Positions 1 to 7,372 of a stretch of DNA of 17,226 nucleotides are shown in pieces. Source of the DNA: CF-161 sp035263645 (GTDB lineage Bacteria > Chloroflexota > Dormibacteria > Dormibacterales > Dormibacteraceae); assembly GCA_035263645.1 (NCBI GenBank), contig DATFRD010000284.1:1-17226 (forward strand), written 5' to 3'. Each line of letters begins with the position of its first letter. Position 1 is the stretch's first letter. Below the pieces are notes generated by a model, which saw only the letters and a list, made by a program, of their open reading frames with translations, was not told where the DNA came from and ran no database searches. The position numbers and the translations under genes are program-made.

Positions 1-982
1 GCTGGTCGACCGCCACGGCGAGCGGCGCGTGCTGCTGGCCGGAGGCACCATCGCGGCCACGTTCCTGCTCCTGGCCTCGCGGGCGGCGACCTTTCAGGGG
101 CTGTTCCTGGCCCTGCTGGCCGCCGCCGTCGGGGCCGCCGCGGCCTCGCCCGGCGGCACCCGCGCGCTGGCGGCCTGGTTCGAGCCGGGCCTGCGCGGCA
201 CCGCGATGGGCATCCGCCAGACCGGGGTCACGGCCGCCGGCGTGCTCGCCGCGCTCGTGCTGCCGCCGATCGCGGTCGGGCTCGGCTGGCCGGCCGCCTT
301 CGTCGCCGTGGCCGGGCTGTCGCTCCTGGGCGTGCTGGCCTTCGTGACGTTCTACCGTGAGCCGCGGCGGGAGTCGCGGTCGGTGCGGGCGCCGCTGCGC
401 CTCCGCTCCCTGGCCGGCAGCCGCGCGTGGGTGGCCGCCACCGGGTACGGCTGGGTCTTCATGGGCGCGCTCGGCTGCGTGGTCGCGTACCTGGCGGTCT
501 CGCTGAACCAGGACGGCGGCCTGGGCCCCCTGCAGGCCGGCCTGCTGCTGGCCGCGCTGCAGGTCGGGGGCATCGCGGGCCGGCTGGGCTTCGGCATGCT
601 GTCTGACCGCCTGCGCAGTCGGGGAGCGGCGATGGCCCTGTCGGCCGGCCTGGCGGTCGCGGCCTGCCTGGCCATGGCCGCATTCGGCCACGGGGCGACC
701 GGTGCGCCCGGGCTTGCCCTGATCGCCTTCCTGCTCGGCCTCTCCTGCCTGGGCTGGAACGCCCTCTACATCACCCTCACGGCCGAGGTGGTACCCATCG
801 AGCACGCCGCGACCGCGGTGGGCACGGGCACTACGATCACGTTCACCGGCATGTTCGCGGTGCCGCCGGCGTTCGGCCTGATCGCCGACCACGCCGGCAC
901 CTACGCCTGGTCGTGGGCTGCCCTCGCGGTGTGGTCCCTGCTGGGCGGCGCCATCGCCCTGGCGATCCGCGATCGCCGCTGA
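1..982 (+). CDS. MFS transporter, 5'-truncated by the window edge
   Basis: The frame is open from base 2 and ends at TGA 980-982, giving 326 visible residues. It begins inside the family signature (VDRHGERR), which matches the conserved loop between helices 2 and 3 of major facilitator proteins, so roughly the first two helices lie outside the window. About ten hydrophobic helices follow. RGTAMGIRQTG sits at the place of the loop after helix 4, and GRLGFGMLSDRLRSRG repeats the loop signature in the second half. A GTG at 29 is in frame but is not the true start, because the conserved motif lies before it. Members of this subgroup are proton-coupled transporters of small organic or inorganic anions, but the substrate cannot be read from sequence. 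The gene converges on the amidase with an 8-base gap. The family call is solid; the substrate is unknown. Confidence 0.9.
   Translation, partial: LVDRHGERRVLLAGGTIAATFLLLASRAATFQGLFLALLAAAVGAAAASPGGTRALAAWFEPGLRGTAMGIRQTGVTAAGVLAALVLPPIAVGLGWPAAFVAVAGLSLLGVLAFVTFYREPRRESRSVRAPLRLRSLAGSRAWVAATGYGWVFMGALGCVVAYLAVSLNQDGGLGPLQAGLLLAALQVGGIAGRLGFGMLSDRLRSRGAAMALSAGLAVAACLAMAAFGHGATGAPGLALIAFLLGLSCLGWNALYITLTAEVVPIEHAATAVGTGTTITFTGMFAVPPAFGLIADHAGTYAWSWAALAVWSLLGGAIALAIRDRR
961..977. terminator. Short hairpin at the convergent MFS/amidase ends
   Basis: GGCGATC (961-967) and GATCGCC (971-977) form a perfect 7-bp stem with a 3-base loop, inside the last codons of the MFS gene and 14 bases from the amidase stop. 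There is no T-tract on either strand. A bidirectional, Rho-assisted end is possible; a chance palindrome of the coding sequence cannot be excluded. Confidence 0.35.
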
Positions 983-990
983 TGCCGGGG

Positions 991-2424
991 TCAGGCCGAC
1001 ACCGGGGGCCTCCGGTCCGCCCACGGCCGGGCGGCCTCCAGCTGCGCGGCGAGCCTGAACAGGGTGGCCTCGCCACCGAAGCGTCCGATGAAGTGGCTGC
1101 CGACGGGGAGGCCGGCCCCGTTCCAGTGCAGCGGCACGGACATCGCGGGCTGCCCGGTGATGTTGGCCAGCGGCGTGAACGGCACCCAGGCCCCGGCCCG
1201 CAGGAGTGGGAAGAGCGGCTGTTCGGGCGGGGCGTCGAACGTTCCCAGCGGCAGCGGCGGCTCGGCCAGGACTGGCGTCAGCCAGACGTCGAAGTCGGCG
1301 AAGAGCGCCGCAATCTGGCGGCTGAACGACTGCAGGTAGGCCACGGCGAGCAGGTAGTCGGCCGCGGTGTAGCGGAGGCCCGCCTCCCGCATGGCCCAGG
1401 TCAGCGGCTCGAACTGGTCGGCGGCCGGAGCCCGGCCCAACCTGGTCGACCAGCCCGCGATCGTGGCGGCCACCCCGGCCATGTAGAGCGTCATGAACGC
1501 GCTGGTCACGAGGCCGCCGTCCAGCCCTTCGGGTGCGAGGTCGAAGACGTCGTGGCCGAGCTCCGCGCATAGGTGGGCCGTCTCGCGCACCGCGCGCACG
1601 CAGTCCTCGTGGACCGGCACCTCGGTCACGGCGGAGGCGGAGACGGCAATGCGGAGCCGGCCCGGGTCGGCCCCCACCTCGCTCACGTACGGCCGCTCCT
1701 TCGGCGGCGCCCAGTAGGGGTCGCCGGCGCTGGGGCCGCCGGTGGCGTCCAGAAGCGCCGCGCTGTCCCGCACGCTGCGGGTCAGCCCGTGCTCGCAGAC
1801 GAGGCCGGCCAGGGAGTCGCCCAGCGCGGGCGCCAGCGTGTTGCGGGCCCGCGTCGGCTTGAGCCCGAACAGGCCACAGCAGGAGGCCGGGATGCGGATC
1901 GAGCCGCCCCCGTCGTTGGCGTGGCCCATCGGCACCAGGCCGGCCGCGACCGCCGCGGCCGTGCCGCCGCTGGAGCCGCCCGGGGTGCGGTCCAGGTCCC
2001 AGGGGTTGCGCGTGGGGCCGAAGAGCCGGGGCTCTGTGGTGGGCAGGATGCCGAACTCGGGCGCGTTCGTCTTGCCGACGACGACCAGTCCCGCGCGCCG
2101 GTGACGCAGCACCAGCTCCTGGTCCTGGACGGACACGTGGTCCGCCAGGAACGTCGAGCCCTCCGTGTAGCGCACCCCGGCATGCTCGGCCGTCAGGTCC
2201 TTGAGCAGGAAGGGCACCCCGGTGAACGGGCCCTCCGGCAGCGCTCCGGAGGCGCGCTCCCTGGCCAGCTCGTACATCGGGGTGACGACCGCGTTCAGCG
2301 TGGGGTTGAGCCGCTCGATGCGCTCGATAGCGGCGTCCACCAGCTCCACCGGCCGTACCTCGCGCCGCCGCACGAGGTCGGCCTGCGCCGTCGCGTCCAT
2401 GAACGCCAGATCCTCGAAGTCCAC
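991..2424 (-). CDS. Amidase-signature hydrolase, NylA/GatA-like
   Basis: This is a cytoplasmic amidase-signature enzyme that would hydrolyse a carboxamide through a Ser-cisSer-Lys triad. Numbered from an upstream TTG at 2442, the triad is visible as Lys81 (in PFLLKDLT), Ser157 (in GGSSGG) and Ser181 (in GGSIRIP). The 24-residue spacing between the two serines matches the family. Length (477 aa from GTG 2424) is normal. The opening DFEDLAFMDATAQADLVRR resembles 6-aminohexanoate-cyclic-dimer hydrolase and related amidases, which favours GTG 2424 over TTG 2442; ATG 2400 is a third option with a GAGGA 10 bases upstream. It lies 25 bases after the LuxR-type regulator on the same strand, so co-transcription is likely. 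It could instead be annotated as a glutamyl-tRNA amidotransferase A paralogue, but no GatB or GatC is nearby. The substrate is unknown. Confidence 0.92.
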   Translation of the reverse strand: MDFEDLAFMDATAQADLVRRREVRPVELVDAAIERIERLNPTLNAVVTPMYELARERASGALPEGPFTGVPFLLKDLTAEHAGVRYTEGSTFLADHVSVQDQELVLRHRRAGLVVVGKTNAPEFGILPTTEPRLFGPTRNPWDLDRTPGGSSGGTAAAVAAGLVPMGHANDGGGSIRIPASCCGLFGLKPTRARNTLAPALGDSLAGLVCEHGLTRSVRDSAALLDATGGPSAGDPYWAPPKERPYVSEVGADPGRLRIAVSASAVTEVPVHEDCVRAVRETAHLCAELGHDVFDLAPEGLDGGLVTSAFMTLYMAGVAATIAGWSTRLGRAPAADQFEPLTWAMREAGLRYTAADYLLAVAYLQSFSRQIAALFADFDVWLTPVLAEPPLPLGTFDAPPEQPLFPLLRAGAWVPFTPLANITGQPAMSVPLHWNGAGLPVGSHFIGRFGGEATLFRLAAQLEAARPWADRRPPVSA

Positions 2425-2467
2425 CGGGCCAGTCTCGCGCAAACGCGGCCGCCCCGGGGCCGCGGGC

Positions 2468-4822
2468 TCAGCCGGCGAGCCAGCCTCGCTCGACCACCCA
2501 CACGGCGACCTGGGCGCGCGAGCCGACGCCCAGCTTGGCGCGGATGCGCTCCAGGTGGCCCTCGACGGTCCGCTCCGCGATCTGGAGCCGCTCGGCGACC
2601 TGGCGATTGGTCAGGCCGCGGGCGGTCAGCAGGGCCACCTCCAGCTCGCGGCGCGACAGCGGAGCCGCGTCTTCCACCAGGCCCGCCGCGCGGGCCTCGT
2701 CCACCGGTGACACGGTCGCCCGGTCGCCCCGGGCCAGCAGGACCGCCGCCCGGAAGCTCATGCGGGCGCCCTCCGACCAGGCCGCCATCGCTGCGGCGGG
2801 CGTCAACCGGGCCGTGGCCGGCTCCACGATCAAGGTGCGGAGGAGGTCGCCCCAGGCCGGCGCCAGGGGCGTGCGCAGCTTCTCTCGCCAGGCATCCGCC
2901 GCCCCGCAGAGGCGCAGGGCGCGCTCCGGACGGTCCTCGGAGAGGAGCGCGAGGGCGCCGGCCAGGTAGAGGGCGCCCGAGAGCGCGAAGATGTCCCGCG
3001 TCCGGTCCAGCATCTCGAGCAGGGCATCGAGCCGTCTGCGGCCCCCGGCGAGATCGTCCTCCAGGATGTCGGCCGCCGCCAGGAAGAGCCCCCCCCACGG
3101 TATCCGCCAGCGCCCCTCGGGTCCGCCGGAGGCCGCCGCGCGCTCCAGGTGGCTGCGGGCGCCCGCCAGGTCGCCCAGCAGCAGCAGGTGCTCGCCCATG
3201 GACGCGGCCGCGGTCACCCGCAGCTCCTCGTCGGTGGCGGTGGCCAGCAGCTCCTCCAGGCAGGACCGGGCCCGGACCGGGTCGCCCGCGTATCCATGGA
3301 TCGTGCCCAGCAGGTCGAGCGCCCAGCCGGCCGACACGTCATCGCCGGCCTGCCGGAACCCTTTCAGGCTCCGCTCGCCGAGGTCCACCGCGACCTCGTA
3401 GTCGCCCTGCCAGAGGGCCAGCCGGCAGAGCCAGAAGAGCACTCTCGCGCGGTCGTGGTCGTTGAGCGCCGCCGCCTCGAGCACACCGCTCAGCCAGTCG
3501 TGCCCCTCGGCGAGGTGCCCCCTCGCCTGCCAGAACCAGGCCAGCTCGAGCACCAGCCGGATCCAGAGGGCCTGGTCCCGGCGGCGGTACCAGCGCAGGG
3601 CCTGCCGGAGGTCGTCGTGAGCGGCCTCCAGGCGCTCCAGCCAGCTGTCCAGGCCTGGACGGCGCTGGAACGCGGAGGCCCGCTCGGCCAGCTCCAGGAA
3701 CGCGCCGGCGTGGCGCCACCCCGTCTCCTCGGCCTCGCCGCTCTCCTCGAGCCGTTCCGCGGCGTACTGCCGGATCGTCTCGAGCAGGCGGTAGCGGCCC
3801 TGCGAGGCCTGCGCCTCGAGGACGACCAGCGACCTGTCGAGCAGGCGCTGCAGGTGGAGCGGCACATCGGCTGCGGGCAGACCGGCCCCGGCTGCGATGC
3901 GGGCGGCGGTCTCCGCGTCGAACGCGCCCGGGAAAACTGACAGCCGGCGGAACAGCTTTCGTTCCAGGTCGTTCAACAGGTGGTGGCCCCAGTCGAGTGC
4001 AGCGCGCAGGGTGCGATGCCGAGGCATCGCGGTTCGGCTTCCCCCGGTGAGCAGGCGGAAGCGGTCCTCGACCCGCTCCAGCAGGTCGTCGACCGACATC
4101 ATCTCGAGGCGCGCGGCGGCGAGCTCGATCGCCAGGGGGATCCCGTCCAGGCGCCGGCAGATGCCTGCCACCGCCTCGGCGTTGGCGGGAGTCACGGCGA
4201 ACTGGGGCTGAACCAGCCGCGCGCGGGCCTCGAGCAGCCGCACCGCCTCGGCCTGGCGGGTGGTGCCCGCTGGCGGCAGCGCCAGCGGCTCGATCCGCCA
4301 CACGTGCTCGGCGCTCACGCCGAGGGGCTGGTGGCTCGTGGCCAGCACCCGGACGCCGGGGCAGGCGGCGAGCAGCGACTCCACGAGGCTGGCGCAGGCG
4401 TCCGGCAGATGCTCGCAGTTGTCCAGGACGAGGAGCAGGCGCCGGCCGCCGACCTGGTCGGCGATCGCGGCGCGCCAATCCGCGCCCGGCTGCTCGCTCC
4501 CTCTCCCCTCGCGGGCGACGTGGCCCCGCCAGGGGCCGGAGGGGGGGCGAACGTCCAGGGCCCTGGCGACCTCGTCCGGCACGACCCCGGGGTCCCCGAG
4601 GGCTGCGAGGTCGATGAACCGGATGCCGCCGGGGTGGTCGGGCAGGGCGCACGAGGCGACCTCGATCGCCAGCCGGGACTTGCCCATGCCCGGGGCGCCG
4701 GCGATGGTGACCAGCCGGGCCCGGCGCAGCCGCTCACGGACCGCGACGATCTCGAGTTCGCGGCCGACGAAGCTGGTGAGCTGGACCGGCAGGTTGTGGG
4801 TGGGGGGAGCCTGGGGCTTCAC
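2468..4822 (-). CDS. AAA-type ATPase / LuxR-family transcriptional regulator
   Basis: This is a large single-protein signal-transduction ATPase ending in a DNA-binding domain. From GTG 4822 (784 aa) the N-terminus HNLPVQLTSFVGRE is the usual opening of this class. The P-loop GAPGMGKS is at about 42-49, Walker B LLLVLDN at 129-135, and the GIPLAIELAAARL motif at about 227-239. A long helical, TPR-like middle follows. The last 61 residues are a LuxR helix-turn-helix (SRRELEVALLTARGLTNRQV, then ERTVEGHLERIRAKLG). An upstream GTG at 4891 adds 23 residues that do not look conserved, so 4822 is preferred, although neither has a clear ribosome site. Family members act as ATP-dependent regulators whose helical region binds a ligand or partner; the inducer here is unknown. 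The gene diverges from HK1 and precedes the amidase, a plausible target. Confidence 0.9.
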   Translation of the reverse strand: MKPQAPPTHNLPVQLTSFVGRELEIVAVRERLRRARLVTIAGAPGMGKSRLAIEVASCALPDHPGGIRFIDLAALGDPGVVPDEVARALDVRPPSGPWRGHVAREGRGSEQPGADWRAAIADQVGGRRLLLVLDNCEHLPDACASLVESLLAACPGVRVLATSHQPLGVSAEHVWRIEPLALPPAGTTRQAEAVRLLEARARLVQPQFAVTPANAEAVAGICRRLDGIPLAIELAAARLEMMSVDDLLERVEDRFRLLTGGSRTAMPRHRTLRAALDWGHHLLNDLERKLFRRLSVFPGAFDAETAARIAAGAGLPAADVPLHLQRLLDRSLVVLEAQASQGRYRLLETIRQYAAERLEESGEAEETGWRHAGAFLELAERASAFQRRPGLDSWLERLEAAHDDLRQALRWYRRRDQALWIRLVLELAWFWQARGHLAEGHDWLSGVLEAAALNDHDRARVLFWLCRLALWQGDYEVAVDLGERSLKGFRQAGDDVSAGWALDLLGTIHGYAGDPVRARSCLEELLATATDEELRVTAAASMGEHLLLLGDLAGARSHLERAAASGGPEGRWRIPWGGLFLAAADILEDDLAGGRRRLDALLEMLDRTRDIFALSGALYLAGALALLSEDRPERALRLCGAADAWREKLRTPLAPAWGDLLRTLIVEPATARLTPAAAMAAWSEGARMSFRAAVLLARGDRATVSPVDEARAAGLVEDAAPLSRRELEVALLTARGLTNRQVAERLQIAERTVEGHLERIRAKLGVGSRAQVAVWVVERGWLAG

Positions 4823-4977
4823 GCGCCGCAGGCAAGTGTGCGAGAGGTGGAACGGCCAGGGCAAGGGCGCGGCCCCGAAACCCGGTACCACCCAGGACAG
4901 AAACAGGTACTTTCCACAATGCTCGCCTTCGGCCGGCGCGGCTACCCTTCGGCGGGCAACCGGTCAGGTGAGAGAAG

Positions 4978-5667
4978 GTGAACGCACTGTCCGACCCCCA
5001 AGACGATCACGTCAAGCGCGAGCTCGCGCGTGAGCTGCACGACCAGGTCGTGCAGGACCTCACGGCGATGCTGATCGACCTCGAGAACTTCAAGCGCGGT
5101 CCGTTCGACATCCAGAGCACGGTCCTGCAGGTGGACTCCGTGCAGGGGTCGCTGCGCACCATGCTGGGCCGGCTCCGCGGCATGCTGTACGGGCTTCGGG
5201 GCGAGGACCCGTGGGAGCCGGACTTCGCGGAGACCCTGCGCGTCTTCGCGGTCCAGTACACGGCCAGGACGGGCGTCCGCGTGCTGATCCGCGTCAGCAG
5301 GGACTGGCCCGACCCGATCCGGCGCACCGCCGCCCAGCATCTCCTGCGCATCGTCCAGGAGGCCGTGAACAACGCCCGGCAGCACGGCGGCGCCCGCTCT
5401 GTGCGCGTCTCCCTCAAGCTGGGCGAGCACGGACTCGGGCGGCTCATGATCCAGGACGACGGACGTGGCATGCCCCAGGACGAGCCCCGCGAATGGGGCA
5501 TGGGGATGCTGGGCATGAACGAGCGGGCCCTGCTGCTGGGCGGCACGCTCACGGTCGAGAGCGCGCCAGCGCGCGGCACCACCCTCCGGGTGATCTTCCC
5601 CGTGGCGGTCCAGGAGCGGACCGAGGCCGCGGTCCCGGCGCCGGACCCGGTGCCTCGCGTCGTCTAG
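4978..5667 (+). CDS. Soluble NarL-family sensor histidine kinase (HK1)
   Basis: This 229-residue kinase autophosphorylates on a histidine and should pass the phosphate to a NarL-type response regulator. The HisKA_3 box ELARELHDQVVQDL places the phospho-acceptor at His21. The ATPase domain shows the N box RIVQEAVNNARQH (124-136), the G1 box DDGRGMP (160-166) and the G2 box GMGMLGMNERALLLGG (174-189). There is no membrane segment, PAS, GAF or HAMP domain, so the protein is essentially a bare catalytic core and its input must come from a partner. GTG 4978 has AGGTGA at 4966-4971, 6 bases upstream. It is clearly paralogous to HK2 (for example VKR.LARELHD, then DL/DM-ENFK). No response regulator adjoins it; RR3 at 15560 or RR2 at 9649 are the candidate partners. 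Confidence 0.93.
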   Translation: MNALSDPQDDHVKRELARELHDQVVQDLTAMLIDLENFKRGPFDIQSTVLQVDSVQGSLRTMLGRLRGMLYGLRGEDPWEPDFAETLRVFAVQYTARTGVRVLIRVSRDWPDPIRRTAAQHLLRIVQEAVNNARQHGGARSVRVSLKLGEHGLGRLMIQDDGRGMPQDEPREWGMGMLGMNERALLLGGTLTVESAPARGTTLRVIFPVAVQERTEAAVPAPDPVPRVV

Positions 5668-5758
5668 GGGCCGGGCTGAGCCGGGATCCACCGACGACTC
5701 GCGACTCGGGCGGGACGTCGCTCGCATGGTGGAATCCGGCCAGGGCTGGCCCGCCTCC

Positions 5759-5779
5759 TCGGAACCCCCTTCGTTCCGA
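5759..5779. promoter_or_regulatory. Inverted repeat 1 upstream of the CMD gene
   Basis: TCGGAAC (5759-5765) and GTTCCGA (5773-5779) are perfect 7-bp arms around a 7-base centre. It lies between HK1 and the CMD gene and immediately precedes a second palindrome. It could be an operator or a weak hairpin ending HK1 transcription; no T-tract follows. Confidence 0.4.
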
Positions 5780-5780
5780 A

Positions 5781-5798
5781 GGCGTCATGCTTGACGCC
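5781..5798. promoter_or_regulatory. Inverted repeat 2, directly abutting the CMD start
   Basis: GGCGTCATGCTTGACGCC is a perfect palindrome with 7-bp arms and a 4-base centre, ending 2 bases before ATG 5801. In DNA it looks like a dimeric-repressor operator. In RNA it would fold over the ribosome-binding region. The core GTCA-N4-TGAC has the same spacing as the palindrome at 11141-11160. Confidence 0.5.
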
Positions 5799-5800
5799 GA

Positions 5801-6337
5801 ATGTCCGAGCCACGCATCGCTCCGCTGACCGACCCCGGGCCCGAGGTGCAGGAGATCCTGGACAAGACACAGGTGCGGCCCGGCCCGCCGCTGAACATCT
5901 TCGCCACCATGGCCCATCACCCGCGCCTGCTCAAGCGGTTCAACGTGCTCGGTGGCCTCTTCCTGGGTCGCGGCCTGGTGCCCGAGCGGGAGCGCGAGGT
6001 GGTCATCCTGCGCACCGGTTGGCGCGCCCGCTGCGAGTACGAGTTCGGCCAGCACACGGTGATCGGGCGGCGAGCGGGCCTGACTGACGCCGAGATCCGC
6101 CGGCTGGCCGGAGGAGCCGGGGCCTGGACGGACGACGACGCGCTGCTCGTCCGGCTGGCGGACGAGATCTACGACACCCGCGACGTCTCCGACGAGCTGT
6201 GGGCGGCCCTGAGCAGGCGCTGGACGCCAGCCGAGCTCATCGAACTGGTGACGCTGGCAGGCTTCTACGGCATGGTGTCGGCGTTCCTCAACTCGGCGCG
6301 GGTGCAGCTCGACGACGGCGTGCCCGGCTGGCCCTAG
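5801..6337 (+). CDS. Carboxymuconolactone decarboxylase-fold (AhpD-like) protein
   Basis: This is a 178-residue cytoplasmic protein of the CMD/AhpD fold. The conserved core REVVILRTGWRARCEYEFGQ followed by His85 and RAGLT places Cys78, Glu79 and His85 in the usual active-site helix. The second cysteine of the AhpD CxxC motif is absent, so a classical thiol-peroxidase partner role is unlikely. Members with this pattern are common in soil actinobacteria and are of uncharacterised function; some members of the wider family are true gamma-carboxymuconolactone decarboxylases. ATG 5801 fits the family N-terminus, but no good ribosome site is visible because a palindrome fills that space. The gene stands alone, 133 bases after HK1. 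The fold is confident; the reaction is not known. Confidence 0.88.
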   Translation: MSEPRIAPLTDPGPEVQEILDKTQVRPGPPLNIFATMAHHPRLLKRFNVLGGLFLGRGLVPEREREVVILRTGWRARCEYEFGQHTVIGRRAGLTDAEIRRLAGGAGAWTDDDALLVRLADEIYDTRDVSDELWAALSRRWTPAELIELVTLAGFYGMVSAFLNSARVQLDDGVPGWP

Positions 6338-6375
6338 CCTCGCGCCCAGCCCGACCGCTGCGGCCCCCCTGGTGG

Positions 6376-6522
6376 ATGCCTGCGGGAGGCCGCACCTCTA
6401 GACTTGGCGTTCGCTTGCTGTTCTTCCTCGCTGGCCTGGCCGTCGGACTCGTCATCGGGACGACCATCGGCGTGATCGTGATGGCCGCCCTCGTCGCCTC
6501 CTCTCGGGACCGGTCCGGCTAG
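6376..6522 (+). CDS. Single-helix membrane miniprotein
   Basis: This is a 48-residue reading frame from ATG 6376 with one strong transmembrane segment (about residues 14-42). The helix has a glycine ladder: FLAGLAVGLVIGTTIGVIVM places Gly roughly every fourth residue, as in oligomerising helices and in small DUF3789-like proteins. It ends in a short charged tail (SSRDRSG). The ribosome site is weak (GGTGG just before ATG). A TTG at 6415 at the helix start is an alternative that would give about 35 residues, closer to DUF3789 length. A repeat copy (6388-6401) lies inside the first codons. It precedes the sugar transferase by 169 bases containing two palindromes. That it is a real gene is inference from helix quality and GC-rich third positions. 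Confidence 0.5.
   Translation: MPAGGRTSRLGVRLLFFLAGLAVGLVIGTTIGVIVMAALVASSRDRSG
6388..6401 (+). repeat. Solo 14-bp copy of the palindrome end sequence
   Basis: GGCCGCACCTCTAG here is identical to the right end (7536-7549) of the 181-bp palindrome, and its reverse complement is the left end (7369-7382). No partner arm is visible nearby. It may be the remnant of a second element or a shared regulatory word. Confidence 0.6.
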
Positions 6523-6555
6523 GCCGGCGAGACCGGTCGGCCTGGGCCGGAGGTT

Positions 6556-6577
6556 CTGTCCCGGCGGGCCGGGACAG
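6556..6577. promoter_or_regulatory. Perfect 9-bp inverted repeat upstream of the sugar transferase
   Basis: CTGTCCCGG (6556-6564) and CCGGGACAG (6569-6577) flank a 4-base CGGG centre. It lies 34 bases after the miniprotein stop and 115 bases before the sugar transferase start. It could end transcription of the miniprotein, although there is no T-tract, or serve as an operator paired with the next palindrome. Confidence 0.45.
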
Positions 6578-6584
6578 ATAGCCT

Positions 6585-6600
6585 GCCGATCGGGATCGGC
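6585..6600. promoter_or_regulatory. 16-bp palindrome upstream of the sugar transferase
   Basis: GCCGATCGGGATCGGC has perfect 7-bp arms and a 2-base centre. It lies 7 bases after the preceding inverted repeat. The short centre makes a DNA-level operator more likely than an RNA hairpin. No convincing -35/-10 pair is visible between it and the GTG at 6692. Confidence 0.45.
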
Positions 6601-6691
6601 CCCTGCCGGCCGCTTCTGGAACGCCCATTCAGTTGGGGCCCCGAGTGACCTTAGGCTGGCTTCCAGAGATCAGAGGAGGCAGGAACCCCAG

Positions 6692-7372
6692 GTGCAACTC
6701 GCGTACAACCAGCTCGACCAGACGGATGCCGGTGAGGTCACGGTCGTGATGCCCGAGCATCCCTGGTACTCGTACAACACCACGCTGAAGCGGGCGCTTG
6801 ACGTGGTGCTGGCCGCGTTCGTGCTGCTCCTGGCGGCTCCGGTCTGGCTCGCCATTGTCGTCGCGATCAAGGTCGACTCGTCCGGGCCGGCGATCTTCGT
6901 CCAGGAGCGGGTCGGCCTCCGCGGACGCAGGTTCCGCTTCTACAAGTTCCGCTCCATGACCGCGGACGCCGACCGGATGAAGACGGCGCTCCGCCACCTC
7001 AGCGAGGTGGACGGCCCCGTGTTCAAGCTCCGGGCCGACCCCCGCGTGACCCGCGTGGGCCGGGTCCTCCGCCGCACGAGCCTGGATGAGCTGCCGCAGC
7101 TGCTCAACGTCCTCCGGGGCGAGATGAGCCTGGTCGGGCCCCGGCCGCCGCTGCCCGAGGAGGTGGCGCAGTACCGTCCGAGCGACATGGTCCGCCTGGC
7201 GGTGAAGCCGGGGCTGACCTGCTGGTGGCAGGTCAGGGGCCGCTCCGGCATTGACTTCGACACCTGGATGGCCTTCGACCGGGAGTACGTCTACGGGCTC
7301 TCGTTCCTGGCCGACCTGCAGATCCTGCTCCGCACGGCCTGGGCGGTCCTGAGCTGCCGGGGCGCGTACTAG
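6692..7372 (+). CDS. Priming sugar-phosphate transferase for exopolysaccharide (Bac_transf)
   Basis: This enzyme would transfer a sugar-1-phosphate from a nucleotide sugar to undecaprenyl phosphate at the inner face of the membrane, starting a polysaccharide repeat unit. The 226 residues are the short, monotopic form: a cytoplasmic N-terminus, one membrane segment (about 36-58), then the catalytic core. Family motifs are KFRSM (85-89), RRTSLDELPQLLNV (127-140), GEMSLVGPRP (143-152) and PGLTCWWQVRGRS (173-185), and the GAY C-terminus is typical. The multi-helix N-terminal region of WbaP/WcaJ is absent. GTG 6692 has GAGGAGG at 6673-6679, a slightly long 12-base spacing. The stop codon lies in the CTAG that begins the 181-bp palindrome. 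The sugar specificity cannot be read. It works with the next gene. Confidence 0.94.
   Translation: MQLAYNQLDQTDAGEVTVVMPEHPWYSYNTTLKRALDVVLAAFVLLLAAPVWLAIVVAIKVDSSGPAIFVQERVGLRGRRFRFYKFRSMTADADRMKTALRHLSEVDGPVFKLRADPRVTRVGRVLRRTSLDELPQLLNVLRGEMSLVGPRPPLPEEVAQYRPSDMVRLAVKPGLTCWWQVRGRSGIDFDTWMAFDREYVYGLSFLADLQILLRTAWAVLSCRGAY

Noticed and set aside
1573..3465. Long plus-strand open frame (630 codons) opposite the amidase and LuxR-ATPase genes
   Set aside because: It is Pro/Arg/Gly-rich, shows no domain, and lies antisense to two genes with clear motifs. Such frames arise from GC-rich third positions.
4892..4977. Promoters in the divergent HK1/LuxR-ATPase gap
   Set aside because: I looked for -35/-10 pairs on both strands. 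TTTCCA with TACCCT is too far apart, and no other pair was convincing.
5788..5828. Possible leader peptide starting at an ATG inside the palindrome before the CMD gene
   Set aside because: It is a 13-codon frame overlapping the CMD start, with no ribosome site and no regulatory codon pattern.
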